In this document: piece after piece, positions 32,721 to 41,188 of the stretch | Position numbering within the stretch: the stretch's first letter is position 1 | How the letters are laid out: each line of letters begins with the position of its first letter | Source: Gordonia sp. OPL2 | GTDB lineage: Bacteria; Actinomycetota; Actinomycetes; Mycobacteriales; Mycobacteriaceae | Direction of reading: 5' to 3' | DNA length: 64,000 nt | Assembly (NCBI RefSeq): GCF_003797825.1 | Contig: NZ_RKME01000021.1 | Location: 37,683-101,682 of the forward strand | Notes under the pieces: model-generated | What the model was told of the DNA's origin: nothing | What the model saw: only the letters and a program-made list of their open reading frames with translations | Databases searched by the model: none | Translations under genes and position numbers: made by a program

Positions 32721-34879
32721 GCACCGTTCTCGACCGTCCCGCATCCGCACCCGTTCCGCCCGAGGCATCCGCCTCCGGGCGGAACGCCCTTGTGTGGCAC
32801 CGTGTCTCGCTCGCGCTCCTGATCATCGGTACCGGAGTCGTCAACCTGGTCAACCTGTCGGCGAACGGCTGGGCCAACTCGTTCTACACCGCCGCGATCC
32901 AGGCCGGATCGCAGTCGTGGAAGGCGTGGTTCTTCGGCTCGTCCGACATGGCCAACTCCATCACCGTCGACAAACCACCTGCCGCACTCTGGATTCCGGG
33001 CCTGTCCGTCCGCATTTTCGGACTGAACCCGTGGTCTGTGCTGGTTCCGCAGGCACTCATGGGGGTTGCCTCGGTCGCCCTCCTCTACCTCATCACCAAG
33101 AAGTACTTCGGGCACTGGGCGGGCATCCTTGCCGGGACCGTCCTCGCGCTCACGCCGGTCGCCGCGATGATGTTCCGGTTCGACAACCCCGAGGCCTTGC
33201 TCATCCTGTTGATGATCGCTGCGGTGTGGGCAACCCTGAAGGCCATCGAGGACGGACGGCTCCGGTGGATGGTCCTCACCGGAGTCTTCGTCGGGTTCGG
33301 TTTCCTCACCAAACAGTTGCAGGTGATGCTGATCGTGCCGCCGCTGGCGATCACCTACCTCGCCTTCGGGCAACGCACCTGGCTCATCCGTCTCGGCCAT
33401 CTCGTCGCCGCGCTCGGCGCGCTGATCGTCAGCGCAGGCTGGTGGATTCTCACGGTCGAGTTGTGGCCCGCGTCGTCGCGGCCGTGGATCGGCGGCTCCC
33501 AGAACAACTCGATCCTCGAACTCACACTGGGCTACAACGGTTTCGGACGTCTCAACGGCAACGAGACCGGCAGCGTGACACCTGGAGGCCCGGGGGGTCG
33601 GACCGGCGGATATGCCGGCGCGATGACCGGCGGTCCCGGCGGCGGCATGGCCGGACCGGGTGGACCCGGTGGCGGCCGCGGCGGTGGCATGTGGGGCGAG
33701 ACCGGCATCCTGCGCATGTTCGAGCCGGCGCAGGGCGGCCAGATCGCCTGGCTCATCCCCACCGCGCTGGTGGTCGGGATCGCGGCACTCGTGCTGATCG
33801 GACGGTCCTCGCGCACCGACCTGCGTCGCGCCTATCTGGCGGTCTGGGGCCTGTGGCTCCTGGTCACCATCGCCGTGTTCAGCTTCATGGCCGGGATCTT
33901 CCACAGCTACTACACGGCGGCGCTGGCCCCGGCCGTGGCCGCCGTCGTCGCCGGCGGTGCCGCGGTGTGCTGGCGGTCGCGCGACCTCCTGTGGGTGCGG
34001 ATCGTGCTCGCGGCGGGTGTCTGGATCGCCGCGGTCTGGGGCTTCGCCCTGCTCGGCCGATCGCCGGACTTCGTGCCATGGCTGCGGTGGCTGGTCCTCG
34101 TCATCGGCGTCGTCGGCGGACTCGTCATGCTCGTGGCGCACCGTCCCTACCTGTCGGCACTGGCACTCGTCACCGCACTGGCGGCCGCGCTCGCCGGGCC
34201 GGTCGCGTACACCATCGACACCGTCTCGACCGCCAAGCAGGGCTCGATCATCAGCGCAGGCCCGCGGGTCGAGGGAGAGTTCGGGCCCGGTGGCGGTCCC
34301 GGTGGCCACGGCAGATTCGGCGGCACGCGCGGTGGGATGCGCGGGGGCCCAGGCGCAGGCATGGGCATGCCGGGCGCGCCCGGTTCGGCCAACGGACCGG
34401 CGGGCGCGCTACCCGGAGCAGGCGCCGGGATGCCGGGTGGTATGCCCGGCGGCACCGGAACGATAGGTGCCGGCGCGGGTGGCGCCGAGGGCGGTCCGGG
34501 CGGTGGCCCCGGTGGACTGCTCATGGGCTCGAAACCCAGCGCAGAACTGGTCGCGATGCTCCGGTCCGACGCCGACCGATACACGTGGGTCGCGGCGGCC
34601 GTCGGCTCCAACGAGGCCTCGGGGTACCAGATCGAGTCGGGACATTCCGTGATGCCGATCGGCGGCTTCAACGGCACCGACCCGTCGCCGACGCTGGAAC
34701 AGTTCCAGAAATTGGTGTCGGAGAAGAAGATCCACTACTTCCTGGGAGGTGGCCGCGGATTCGGGTCGTCGGACACCACACGTCCCTCGGCGCAGATCGC
34801 CCAGTGGGTGCAGGACAACTTCACCGCGACGACGGTCGGCGGCACCACGGTGTACGACCTGACGACGCCGACGAGCTGA
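32717..34879 (+). CDS. ArnT/GT39-type membrane glycosyltransferase with Gly-rich insertions
   Basis: A 720-residue polytopic protein. The first external loop carries acidic and aromatic residues (DMANSITVDKPPAALWIPGL) as in PMT/ArnT lipid-linked sugar transferases. About ten hydrophobic segments fill residues 30-500. Two low-complexity Gly/Met-rich loops are striking, at about 290-330 (GGPGGGMAGPGGPGGGRGGG) and about 515-595. The folded C-terminal domain (WVAAAVGSNEASGYQIESG to the end) resembles the C-terminal region of actinobacterial glycosyltransferase family 39 proteins. It probably uses a polyprenyl-phosphate sugar made by the upstream GT2-GtrA protein to glycosylate an envelope acceptor, which is unknown. 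Confidence 0.85.
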   Translation: MSTVLDRPASAPVPPEASASGRNALVWHRVSLALLIIGTGVVNLVNLSANGWANSFYTAAIQAGSQSWKAWFFGSSDMANSITVDKPPAALWIPGLSVRIFGLNPWSVLVPQALMGVASVALLYLITKKYFGHWAGILAGTVLALTPVAAMMFRFDNPEALLILLMIAAVWATLKAIEDGRLRWMVLTGVFVGFGFLTKQLQVMLIVPPLAITYLAFGQRTWLIRLGHLVAALGALIVSAGWWILTVELWPASSRPWIGGSQNNSILELTLGYNGFGRLNGNETGSVTPGGPGGRTGGYAGAMTGGPGGGMAGPGGPGGGRGGGMWGETGILRMFEPAQGGQIAWLIPTALVVGIAALVLIGRSSRTDLRRAYLAVWGLWLLVTIAVFSFMAGIFHSYYTAALAPAVAAVVAGGAAVCWRSRDLLWVRIVLAAGVWIAAVWGFALLGRSPDFVPWLRWLVLVIGVVGGLVMLVAHRPYLSALALVTALAAALAGPVAYTIDTVSTAKQGSIISAGPRVEGEFGPGGGPGGHGRFGGTRGGMRGGPGAGMGMPGAPGSANGPAGALPGAGAGMPGGMPGGTGTIGAGAGGAEGGPGGGPGGLLMGSKPSAELVAMLRSDADRYTWVAAAVGSNEASGYQIESGHSVMPIGGFNGTDPSPTLEQFQKLVSEKKIHYFLGGGRGFGSSDTTRPSAQIAQWVQDNFTATTVGGTTVYDLTTPTS

Positions 34880-34890
34880 GCCGGAAACTC

Positions 34891-34970
34891 GCCCCGGGAA
34901 ATCCGCCCGAGGCAGCGGACCCGCCGACAAAATGTCGTCGTCTCCTCTGCAAGGGGTGCTTTCCCGGGGC
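34891..34970. other. Spaced inverted repeat upstream of purD
   Basis: GCCCCGGGAAA (34891-34901) is perfectly complementary to TTTCCCGGGGC (34960-34970), with 58 nt between. It follows the GT39 stop by 11 bp and precedes purD by 78 bp. It may be a terminator for the glycosyltransferase operon or a leader element of purD; no known riboswitch fold was recognised. Confidence 0.45.
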
Positions 34971-35047
34971 GCTTTCGGTGGGATGGTGTCCGGATCCCCC
35001 GACGGGGTGGGCGTCACCACGTCGGACCGCCCACTAGAGTCGTCACC

Positions 35048-36301
35048 GTGCGCGTACTCGTGATCGGCTCGGGCGGCCGCGAACATGCCCTGCTCCTCGG
35101 ACTGTCGGCGGACCCCTCGGTCACGGGGTTGCATGTCGCCCCCGGCAATGCCGGGACGTCGTCGATCGCGACCAACCACCAGGTCGACGTCGCGTCGGCC
35201 GAGGCGGTCGTCGCCCTGGCGACGAGTATCGCCGCTGATCTCGTGGTCATCGGTCCGGAGGTGCCCCTGGTGCTCGGAGTCGCCGATGCACTGCGCGAGG
35301 CCGGCTTCGCGACATTCGGCCCAGGTGCCGCCGCCGCCCAGATCGAAGGGTCGAAGGCGTTCGCCAAGGACGTGATGGCCGCTGCCGGCGTCCGCACCGC
35401 GCACAGCGAGATCGTCGACAACCCCGCCAAGCTCGACGCCGCGCTCGACCGCTTCGGCCCGACCTGGGTGGTCAAGGACGACGGTCTGGCAGCAGGCAAG
35501 GGCGTGGTGGTGACAGACGACCGCCTGGCCGCCCGCGATCACGCCGCCGAACTGCTCGAGAACGGGCACCCGGTCCTGCTGGAGAGCTTCCTCGACGGCC
35601 CCGAGGTGTCGCTGTTCTCGCTGGTCGACGGCGAGACCGTGGTCCCGCTCATCCCCGCGCAGGACCACAAGCGGGTGGGCGACAACGACTCCGGACCCAA
35701 CACGGGAGGCATGGGCGCCTACACGCCGTTGCCGTGGCTGCCCGACGAGGTCACCCGACAGATCGTCGACGACGTGGTCAAGCCGGTCGCGGCCGAGCTC
35801 GCCAAGCGCGGCACCCCATTCTCCGGTCTCCTCTACGCGGGACTCGCGATCGGACAAGACGGACCGGCCGTCGTCGAATTCAACTGCCGCTTCGGTGATC
35901 CCGAGACGCAGGCGGTACTCGCGCTGCTCACCTCGCCGTTGGGCGCAGCGCTGTCCGCCACCGCGACCGGCACGCTCGATCAACTGCCGCCGCTGCAGTG
36001 GTCCGATGGCGCCGCCGTCACCGTCGTCGTCGCCGCGGAGAACTACCCCGGCAAGCCCCGGACCGGCGACGTCATCACCGGCGCCGACGGTGACGGAGTC
36101 CTGCACGCGGGCACCGCACGCAACGACGACGGTGCCGTCGTGTCCTCCGGCGGTCGAGTCCTCGCCGTGGTCGGGACCGGCGCCGACCTCGCCGAGGCGC
36201 GCGCGCAGGCATATGACCGGATCGCCGGGATCAAACTCCCCGGCTCGCATTTCCGCACCGACATCGGCAAGGCCGCGCTCGACGGCGACATCAGCCTCTG
36301 A
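35048..36301 (+). CDS. purD: Phosphoribosylamine-glycine ligase
   Basis: The second step of de novo purine synthesis: joins glycine to phosphoribosylamine using ATP. The 417 residues match the monofunctional family. ATP-grasp features are visible: MRVLVIGSGGREHALL at the N-terminus, GPGAAAAQIEGSKAFAKDVM, VKDDGLAAGKGVVV and the metal-binding EFNCRFGDPETQAVLALL. The GTG start is supported by the conserved N-terminal glycine-rich loop. In this window purine genes are scattered (purU, purD, purB, purC, purS, purQ) rather than in one operon. Confidence 0.95.
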   Translation: MRVLVIGSGGREHALLLGLSADPSVTGLHVAPGNAGTSSIATNHQVDVASAEAVVALATSIAADLVVIGPEVPLVLGVADALREAGFATFGPGAAAAQIEGSKAFAKDVMAAAGVRTAHSEIVDNPAKLDAALDRFGPTWVVKDDGLAAGKGVVVTDDRLAARDHAAELLENGHPVLLESFLDGPEVSLFSLVDGETVVPLIPAQDHKRVGDNDSGPNTGGMGAYTPLPWLPDEVTRQIVDDVVKPVAAELAKRGTPFSGLLYAGLAIGQDGPAVVEFNCRFGDPETQAVLALLTSPLGAALSATATGTLDQLPPLQWSDGAAVTVVVAAENYPGKPRTGDVITGADGDGVLHAGTARNDDGAVVSSGGRVLAVVGTGADLAEARAQAYDRIAGIKLPGSHFRTDIGKAALDGDISL

Positions 36302-36351
36302 AGCCTCCGCCTGGCGCTGTCCCGTCGCCGCCGGGTCGGCGCGAACCCTCG

Positions 36352-37308
36352 TCAGCGGGCGAGGTTGCGGCCCAGGAACTCGACCTGCTCGGGCAGCACG
36401 CTGCGCCAGTAGCGGTTGGTGTGCCCACCGGCGGTGGTGCCGAACGCCGCCGGCGGATGCAGCCCGGCCGCCCATTGGCGGGTGTAGGTGAAGAACTGGT
36501 CCGACGACCCGATGGAGATGAGCAGCGGGATCTTCGCGAAGGCCTGCTGCTGTCCGAACAGCGAATTCGCCTGGTAATCCTCATACGAGTCGAATGCGCG
36601 GGGCGGAAAGTTGCGCGGGTCGGCCCACATCGCGGGTGAGCTGACCGCGATCGCCGAGACCCGCGGGGCGCCGAGCAGCGCTCCCAGGCGTAACGCCCCG
36701 TAGCCGCCCATCGACCAGCCGAACAGACCGATCCGCTCGGTCGAGAGATTCAGATCGGCATTCGACGCCAGCATCGGCAGGAACTCGTCCAGGATCATCG
36801 CTCCACCGTCGGTGCCGTCGGCGCGAGGGTGATAGTAGTTGCGCGCCGCATCGGCCGCGGCCAGCGCAAACGGGGCATTGCCCGCATCGACGTAGCGCTG
36901 CAGGACGTTCTGCATCTCGAGCTTCGACGAGAAGATCGACTTCTCGTTGGTGTTCAGAGCGTGCAGGACGACGACGACCGGCAACCGACCGGACACCCCG
37001 GTCGGTCGCGCGACCGCCCAGCGGGTCTCGCGACCGCCCATTTTCGCCGACACAAAACTGCCGGTGACCAGTGGGGGACCGCCCGCGATCTGCGGCGGGC
37101 TGGTCTCCGAGGGCAACTCGTCGTCGGCGGCGCGCGTCTCGAGTTTGCGTGGCTCGACCTTCGTCGGCGCATCGTTCGAGCACGCGGCGAGTGCGCCGAC
37201 CAGGGTCGCTCCCAGCCCGCCGGCAAGGACCGAACGACGACTGACCCGGCCGAGGCGTTGCTCGGTCGGGCCGGTGGGTGTCGTCGGCGAGTCGTGTTCG
37301 GCAGTCAT
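36352..37308 (-). CDS. Secreted/lipoprotein alpha/beta-hydrolase esterase
   Basis: A 318-residue exported hydrolase. A twin-arginine region (VSRRSVLAGG) is followed by a hydrophobic stretch and a lipobox (LAACS), so it is likely a Tat-exported lipoprotein. The hydrolase core has VVVVLHALN, the nucleophile elbow GWSMGGYG, SSDQFFTYTRQ with a possible acid, and the final His in GGHTNRYWRS. It belongs to the esterase-D/antigen-85-like fold. Position next to purD and a TetR gene recalls Rv0774c in Mycobacterium tuberculosis, a putative exported esterase. ATG at 37308 is preferred because GTGGAG lies just upstream; GTG at 37317 is the alternative. Confidence 0.82.
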   Translation of the reverse strand: MTAEHDSPTTPTGPTEQRLGRVSRRSVLAGGLGATLVGALAACSNDAPTKVEPRKLETRAADDELPSETSPPQIAGGPPLVTGSFVSAKMGGRETRWAVARPTGVSGRLPVVVVLHALNTNEKSIFSSKLEMQNVLQRYVDAGNAPFALAAADAARNYYHPRADGTDGGAMILDEFLPMLASNADLNLSTERIGLFGWSMGGYGALRLGALLGAPRVSAIAVSSPAMWADPRNFPPRAFDSYEDYQANSLFGQQQAFAKIPLLISIGSSDQFFTYTRQWAAGLHPPAAFGTTAGGHTNRYWRSVLPEQVEFLGRNLAR

Positions 37309-37437
37309 CGACTCCACAGGTTACTGGTGCGCGCCGACCACTTCGACAGACACTGATCCGGCACGCCGCCGGATGTGACGGTGCTCGCAGGCTCGCAGGC
37401 CCGCAGTGCTCGCGGCCGGAATCCTTGACACGAGCGT

Positions 37438-37479
37438 CACCGTTGTCGCACCGATAGCCGGATTATCCGGTCAACGGTG
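37438..37479. other. Inverted repeat between TetR end and esterase start
   Basis: CACCGTTG (37438-37445) pairs with CAACGGTG (37472-37479) around a smaller CCGGATTATCCGG hairpin. It probably terminates the TetR transcript or acts in the esterase promoter region. The sequence TTGACACGAGCG nearby could be a promoter element. The rest of 37309-37499 shows nothing else. Confidence 0.4.
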
Positions 37480-37499
37480 CGGGATCGGTGATCCTGGTG

Positions 37500-38108
37500 T
37501 CAGTGATGCGCATCAGGCGACGTCGCCCCGCCGGTCGCGGCGACCTCACGCAGCCGCGTCATCGCGACGCGCAGCAGAACGGCGAGTGGCTCGGTGTTGC
37601 CCGGGCTGACCCAGTTCGCGAAGGCGATCGTGAACACCGCGATCCCCATCTCGGCGGTCAACGATGCCGTCGTGGGGTCGAGTCCTTGGGAGACAAAGGC
37701 TTTCGACACGGCGTCGGTCAACGAGGCCATCTTGAGGGCCTCTCGCTCCTGAAGTTCGGGATTCGCGTCGATGATCGTCTGACGCAGCCGGGATGACGGC
37801 AACCGATCGGCGAAGAACGTGCCCACCGCCTCGTCGAGCGCCCGGCCGATCGCGTCGAGGGGGGCCATGTCGAGTGGGCAGGCGAGCAGTCGCTCGACGA
37901 TCGCGTGTTCGAGGGTGTGCTCGCTGTCGAAGAGCACCTCTCGTTTGTCGCCGAACTGTCGGTAGAAGGTGCGCTCGGTGACACCGGCGCTCTCGGCGAT
38001 GTCGGCGACGGAGGTGCCCTCGTAGCCGCGCTCGGCGAACAGGCTCAGCGCGGCCTCCCGCAGGCGGTCGCGTGATCCGGTCGGCCAACGTCCCATGCCG
38101 CCGATCAT
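37500..38108 (-). CDS. TetR family transcriptional regulator
   Basis: A 202-residue regulator. The N-terminal helix-turn-helix (ALSLFAERGYEGTSVADIAESA, GVTERTFYRQFGDKREVLF) is typical TetR. The C-terminal helical ligand domain has no recognisable specificity. It is divergent from an NAD(P)-dependent oxidoreductase gene, and the intergenic DNA contains two near-identical 21-bp operators. It therefore most likely represses itself and that oxidoreductase. The start could also be the ATG at 38096. Confidence 0.87.
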   Translation of the reverse strand: MIGGMGRWPTGSRDRLREAALSLFAERGYEGTSVADIAESAGVTERTFYRQFGDKREVLFDSEHTLEHAIVERLLACPLDMAPLDAIGRALDEAVGTFFADRLPSSRLRQTIIDANPELQEREALKMASLTDAVSKAFVSQGLDPTTASLTAEMGIAVFTIAFANWVSPGNTEPLAVLLRVAMTRLREVAATGGATSPDAHH

Positions 38109-38110
38109 AG

Positions 38111-38167
38111 GTGATGACAGTATCTGACATCGCGCGTACAGTCAGTGATGTCAGAAACTGTCATCAC
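38111..38167. promoter_or_regulatory. Double TetR operator
   Basis: GTGATGACAGTATCTGACAT (38111-38130, next base C) and GATGTCAGAAACTGTCATCA (38147-38166, next base C) are reverse complements of each other with one mismatch over 21 bp. Each half is itself roughly palindromic (TGACAG-N3-CTGACA). Together they cover the region between the divergent TetR and oxidoreductase starts. Confidence 0.7.
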
Positions 38168-38185
38168 TGGAATCAGGAGCAAGTC

Positions 38186-39091
38186 ATGCAGGTTTTCGTC
38201 ACAGGTGCCTCCGGTCATGTGGGCTCGGCCGTCATTCCCGAGCTCGTCGCCGCAGGTCACGCCGTTGCCGGGCTGGCGCGTTCGGATACTGCAGCCGCGG
38301 CGATCGCCGACCGCGGTGCCGAGGTCATCCGAGGTGGCCTCGACGACATCGACGTCCTCGTCGATGCGTCACGACGGGCGGACGGGGTGCTCCATCTCGC
38401 CTTCAAACACGATTTGATGGTGACCGGCGATCTCGCCGCCGCCGCGGACGCCGATCTGATCGCAGTGAACGCGATGCTCGACGCGATGGCCGGATCCGGC
38501 AAGCCGTTCGTCGGGACATCCGGCACCGCGTTGATCGCGATGATGGGGATCACGGGGCGGCCCGGCGCCGAGGACGACACGTTCGGGCAGGGGTACCGCA
38601 TCACCACCGAGAACGCGATCATTGCGGCCGCCGATCGGGGCGTCCGCTCGTCGGTCCTGCGTCTGCCTCCGTCGGTGCACAGCGATCTCGACCATCACGG
38701 ATTCGTCCCCGGTCTCATCGGATTCGCCCGGCAGAACGGTTTCGCCGGCTACCTCGGGGACGGTGCGAACCGGTGGCCGGCCGTGCATACCCGCGACGCC
38801 GCACGTCTGTACCGGCTGGCCCTCGAGGCGGCCCCTGCGGGAACCCGCCTGCACGCGGTCGGCGACGACGGCGTGGCATTCCGGGACATCGCAGCAGCCA
38901 TCGGGCGAGGCCTCGGAATCGACACGGCTGCAGTCGAACCCGACGATGCTGCGGAACGCTTCGGATATCTGGCCGCGTTCGTGGGCGTCGACAACCCGAC
39001 GTCGTCGGCGATCACCCGCGAGCTGATGGACTGGAAGCCCGAGGCGCCCGGCCTGATCGAGGACATCGACGCCGGGCACTACTTCCGGTAG
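38186..39091 (+). CDS. NAD(P)-dependent epimerase/dehydratase-like oxidoreductase
   Basis: A 301-residue atypical/extended SDR. The N-terminal Rossmann motif is VTGASGHVGSAVIPEL, and the protein continues with ADGVLHLAFKHD and AENAIIAAA-like (ENAIIAAADRGVRSSVLRLP) segments typical of NAD-dependent epimerase-like proteins. An isolated YxxxK motif is not obvious, so it may be a reductase of the phenylcoumaran benzylic ether reductase or YwnB kind. ATG at 38186 follows CAGGAGCAAGTC. It is controlled by the divergent TetR through the double operator. Confidence 0.83.
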   Translation: MQVFVTGASGHVGSAVIPELVAAGHAVAGLARSDTAAAAIADRGAEVIRGGLDDIDVLVDASRRADGVLHLAFKHDLMVTGDLAAAADADLIAVNAMLDAMAGSGKPFVGTSGTALIAMMGITGRPGAEDDTFGQGYRITTENAIIAAADRGVRSSVLRLPPSVHSDLDHHGFVPGLIGFARQNGFAGYLGDGANRWPAVHTRDAARLYRLALEAAPAGTRLHAVGDDGVAFRDIAAAIGRGLGIDTAAVEPDDAAERFGYLAAFVGVDNPTSSAITRELMDWKPEAPGLIEDIDAGHYFR

Positions 39092-39136
39092 TCGCGTGCG
39101 GGTGCCGCGTGGCGTGTGCGGACCTGATCGGTTCCG

Positions 39137-39556
39137 TCACGCGCCTGGGCCGGCGCCAGGGTTCTCCAGGGCATCGATCGCGGCCTGCAGCCGGGTGGCT
39201 GCGTCGTCGGCGACGTCGCGCAGTCCGGCGGCGTCGGTGACCCGGACCATGATGTCCGGGTTCATCGCCTCCACGATCACCGTGCCCGGATGCTCGGTGT
39301 CGTCGCGGACGACGACGTTGCACGGCAGCAGCAGGCCGATCTGACGGTCGACACCGAGCGCGCGATGAGCCAGCGACGGATTGCAGGCGCCCAGGATGAC
39401 GTACTTCTCGATGTCCTCGTCGAGCTTCTGCTTCATCGTGGCCGTCACGTCGATCTCGGTGAGAACGCCGAACCCTTGCTCAGAGAGCGCCTCTCGTGTG
39501 CGGAGGACGGCATCGTCGAACGTCGTGGTCAGGGTTGCGGTGAGGCCGAGTTGCAT
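39137..39556 (-). CDS. DUF302 domain protein
   Basis: A 139-residue cytosolic protein with the DUF302 fold (VLTEIDVTATMKQKL, YVILGACNPSLAHRAL, GLLLPCNVVVRDD and ILVRV-like MVRVTDAAGLRDVADDAA). The conserved ACNP cysteine and the LPCN cysteine are both present. The role of DUF302 is unsettled; in bacteria it often sits with CsoR-type regulators and sulfur or metal genes. It follows the CsoR/CstR-like gene by 39 bp on the same strand and has a good ribosome site (AAAGGA). It should be induced with that regulator. Confidence 0.83.
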   Translation of the reverse strand: MQLGLTATLTTTFDDAVLRTREALSEQGFGVLTEIDVTATMKQKLDEDIEKYVILGACNPSLAHRALGVDRQIGLLLPCNVVVRDDTEHPGTVIVEAMNPDIMVRVTDAAGLRDVADDAATRLQAAIDALENPGAGPGA

Positions 39557-39595
39557 GGCCGGTCCTTTCCGTGGGGGCGGCATGGTGTTCGACGC

Positions 39596-39865
39596 TCAGG
39601 CGAGCGCCAGGAACAACTTCTCCAGCTGCTCCTCGGTCATCGGTTCGCTGTTGTCGGCGTCCTCACCGGTCAGGCACTGCCGTAGGCCGGTCGCGACGAT
39701 CTTGAAACCCGCACGGTCGAGCGCCCTGGACACCGCGGCGAGTTGGGTGACCACGTCCTTGCAGTCACGACCCTGTTCGATCATCGAGATGACACCCGCG
39801 AGTTGTCCGTGGGCCCGACGCAATCGATTGAGTACGACGGTGATCGACTCGTCATCACCAACCAT
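39596..39865 (-). CDS. CsoR/CstR-family thiol or metal-sensing repressor
   Basis: An 89-residue all-helical repressor of the CsoR-RcnR-FrmR family (LRRAHGQLAGVISMIEQGRDC, RALDRAGFKIVATGLRQCL). The two cysteines, Cys35 and Cys64, are 29 residues apart, as in Cu-sensing CsoR and in persulfide-sensing CstR. The position that in CsoR is the copper-ligand histidine (25 residues after the first Cys) is Gly60 here, which matches the CstR pattern better. I infer a per- or polysulfide sensor. It precedes DUF302 and binds, presumably, the palindrome at 39903-39918. Confidence 0.85.
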   Translation of the reverse strand: MVGDDESITVVLNRLRRAHGQLAGVISMIEQGRDCKDVVTQLAAVSRALDRAGFKIVATGLRQCLTGEDADNSEPMTEEQLEKLFLALA

Positions 39866-39902
39866 CTCCGCACCTGCTTTCGTGAGGGTTACGCATCATT
39901 GT

Positions 39903-39918
39903 ATACCCCCGGGGGTAT
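39903..39918. promoter_or_regulatory. CsoR/CstR-type operator overlapping a promoter
   Basis: ATACCCCCGGGGGTAT is a perfect 16-bp palindrome with the G-tract typical of CsoR-family operators. On the minus strand it is followed at once by a -10-like TACAAT (39898-39903), so binding would block transcription of the repressor-DUF302 operon. Confidence 0.75.
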
Positions 39919-39954
39919 GGGATCAGGCGACGGCGGAGGGCGTGACAGCCCGAC

Positions 39955-40425
39955 TCAGCCGCGCCAGAATCCCGCATGGACCTCGTGGGCGGCCGGGATG
40001 TCGTACGGTCCGCGGACCGCCGTCGGGTGTGCCCCACGGGCGAACACCTCCCGGCACGGCAGCGACATCGACGGGTTGGCCGGGTCGTCACCGGTCATCG
40101 CTGCCAGGTCCACCTCGCTGAGGGCATACACGACCGTCGGGATCCCGGCCCAGTAGATCGCGCCGGCGCACATCGCGCACGGTTCGGTGCTGGTGTACAG
40201 CGTGAGCGTGCGACGGGTGTCGGCATCGACGAGACGTCCCGCTTCGCGCACCAAGTTGGTCTCGGCGTGCCCGGTGGGGTCGCTGTCGGTGTTGACCGAA
40301 TTCCGGGCGCTCGCAACGATCTCGCCGTCCGGAGTGACAAGCAGTGCCCCGAACGGATGATCACCACGGGCACGTGCGTCGGCTGCGAGGTCGATCGCCC
40401 GATGCAGAAATGTCTCGTCGTCCAT
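39955..40425 (-). CDS. Nucleoside/guanine deaminase (CMP/dCMP deaminase family)
   Basis: A 156-residue zinc-dependent deaminase. The zinc and catalytic motifs are present: HAE in GHAETNLVREAG and PCAMC in STEPCAMCAGAIYWAG. The arrangement matches guanine/tRNA adenosine-type deaminases (GuaD/TadA class) but also broad nucleoside deaminases, so the base specificity is open. Because the neighbourhood contains purine genes, a purine base is plausible. ATG at 40425 is preferred; the frame is longer upstream without recognisable sequence. It is divergent from a TetR gene. Confidence 0.82.
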   Translation of the reverse strand: MDDETFLHRAIDLAADARARGDHPFGALLVTPDGEIVASARNSVNTDSDPTGHAETNLVREAGRLVDADTRRTLTLYTSTEPCAMCAGAIYWAGIPTVVYALSEVDLAAMTGDDPANPSMSLPCREVFARGAHPTAVRGPYDIPAAHEVHAGFWRG

Positions 40426-40514
40426 CCCGTGATCGTCCCACCCCCACCGCGTGAGTGCGTGGTGGCGCGACAGCTGCGCGACATAGTCGAAATGCCCGAC
40501 CGCGTCACGGCTTT

Positions 40515-40550
40515 TGCCAAAGTAATCCCAGGCAGGCAACGCCTTTGGCA
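40515..40550. promoter_or_regulatory. Candidate TetR operator before 40561
   Basis: TGCCAAAG (40515-40522) is perfectly complementary to CTTTGGCA (40543-40550) with 20 nt between. It lies 10 bp before the TetR start and about 90 bp before the divergent deaminase, so it could autoregulate TetR and control the deaminase. Confidence 0.5.
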
Positions 40551-40560
40551 GCATGATTCC

Positions 40561-41154
40561 ATGACTTCGGCGGCCACCCCGAAGGGGCTGCGGCGTCGGT
40601 CCCGACTCATCGAGGCCGCCGGTGCCCTGCTGCTCGAGGGAGGGTTCGACGCGGTGCGTCATCGTGCGGTCGCCGAACGCGCACAACTGCCCCTGGCGTC
40701 GACGACCTACTACTTCGGATCGCTCGAGGATCTGATGGCGGAGGCCGCCGCCAACGTGTGCCGGCACGACGAGGAGTGCATCGCCGAGCGTCGCGACGCG
40801 CTGCCCAAGCGGCGGCGTGGAGGGCAGGCCACCGCCGACGCGCTCGCCGAGGTCTTCGTCGGGCCCGACACGACGATCCAGACGCTCGCGGCCCGCTACG
40901 AGACGATCGCGCTCGCCGCCCGGTACCCCCGACTGCGCGACGTCGTCGTCGATCGCCGGAAGTTGCTCGCGGAGATGCACTCGGATGTACTGCAGAAGTC
41001 GTACCGGGTCACCGACCCGGTCCACGTGAATCAGCTGATCGCGGTGGAGGACGGCGCGGTCGTGGGGGCACTCGGCTCGCGGCACGGCAATGCCTATGTG
41101 GCGGCGCGCGACGCCCTGCACGAGGTCATCGACGTCCTCGCGCCGCGCGAGTGA
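40561..41154 (+). CDS. TetR family transcriptional regulator
   Basis: A 197-residue regulator. The HTH is at about 15-55 (EAAGALLLEGGFDAVRHRAV, AERAQLPLASTTYYFGSLED). The C-terminal domain is of unknown ligand. It is similar in position (between the purD-esterase block and purB) to the TetR-type Rv0775 of Mycobacterium tuberculosis. It probably controls itself and perhaps the divergent deaminase via the inverted repeat at 40515-40550. Confidence 0.85.
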   Translation: MTSAATPKGLRRRSRLIEAAGALLLEGGFDAVRHRAVAERAQLPLASTTYYFGSLEDLMAEAAANVCRHDEECIAERRDALPKRRRGGQATADALAEVFVGPDTTIQTLAARYETIALAARYPRLRDVVVDRRKLLAEMHSDVLQKSYRVTDPVHVNQLIAVEDGAVVGALGSRHGNAYVAARDALHEVIDVLAPRE

Positions 41155-41188
41155 CAGAGGTTCACAACCTGGAGGGGGAGACGACGAG

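Noticed and set aside
34891..34970. Purine riboswitch before purD
   Set aside because: The inverted repeat has no recognisable purine riboswitch core; a terminator is as likely.
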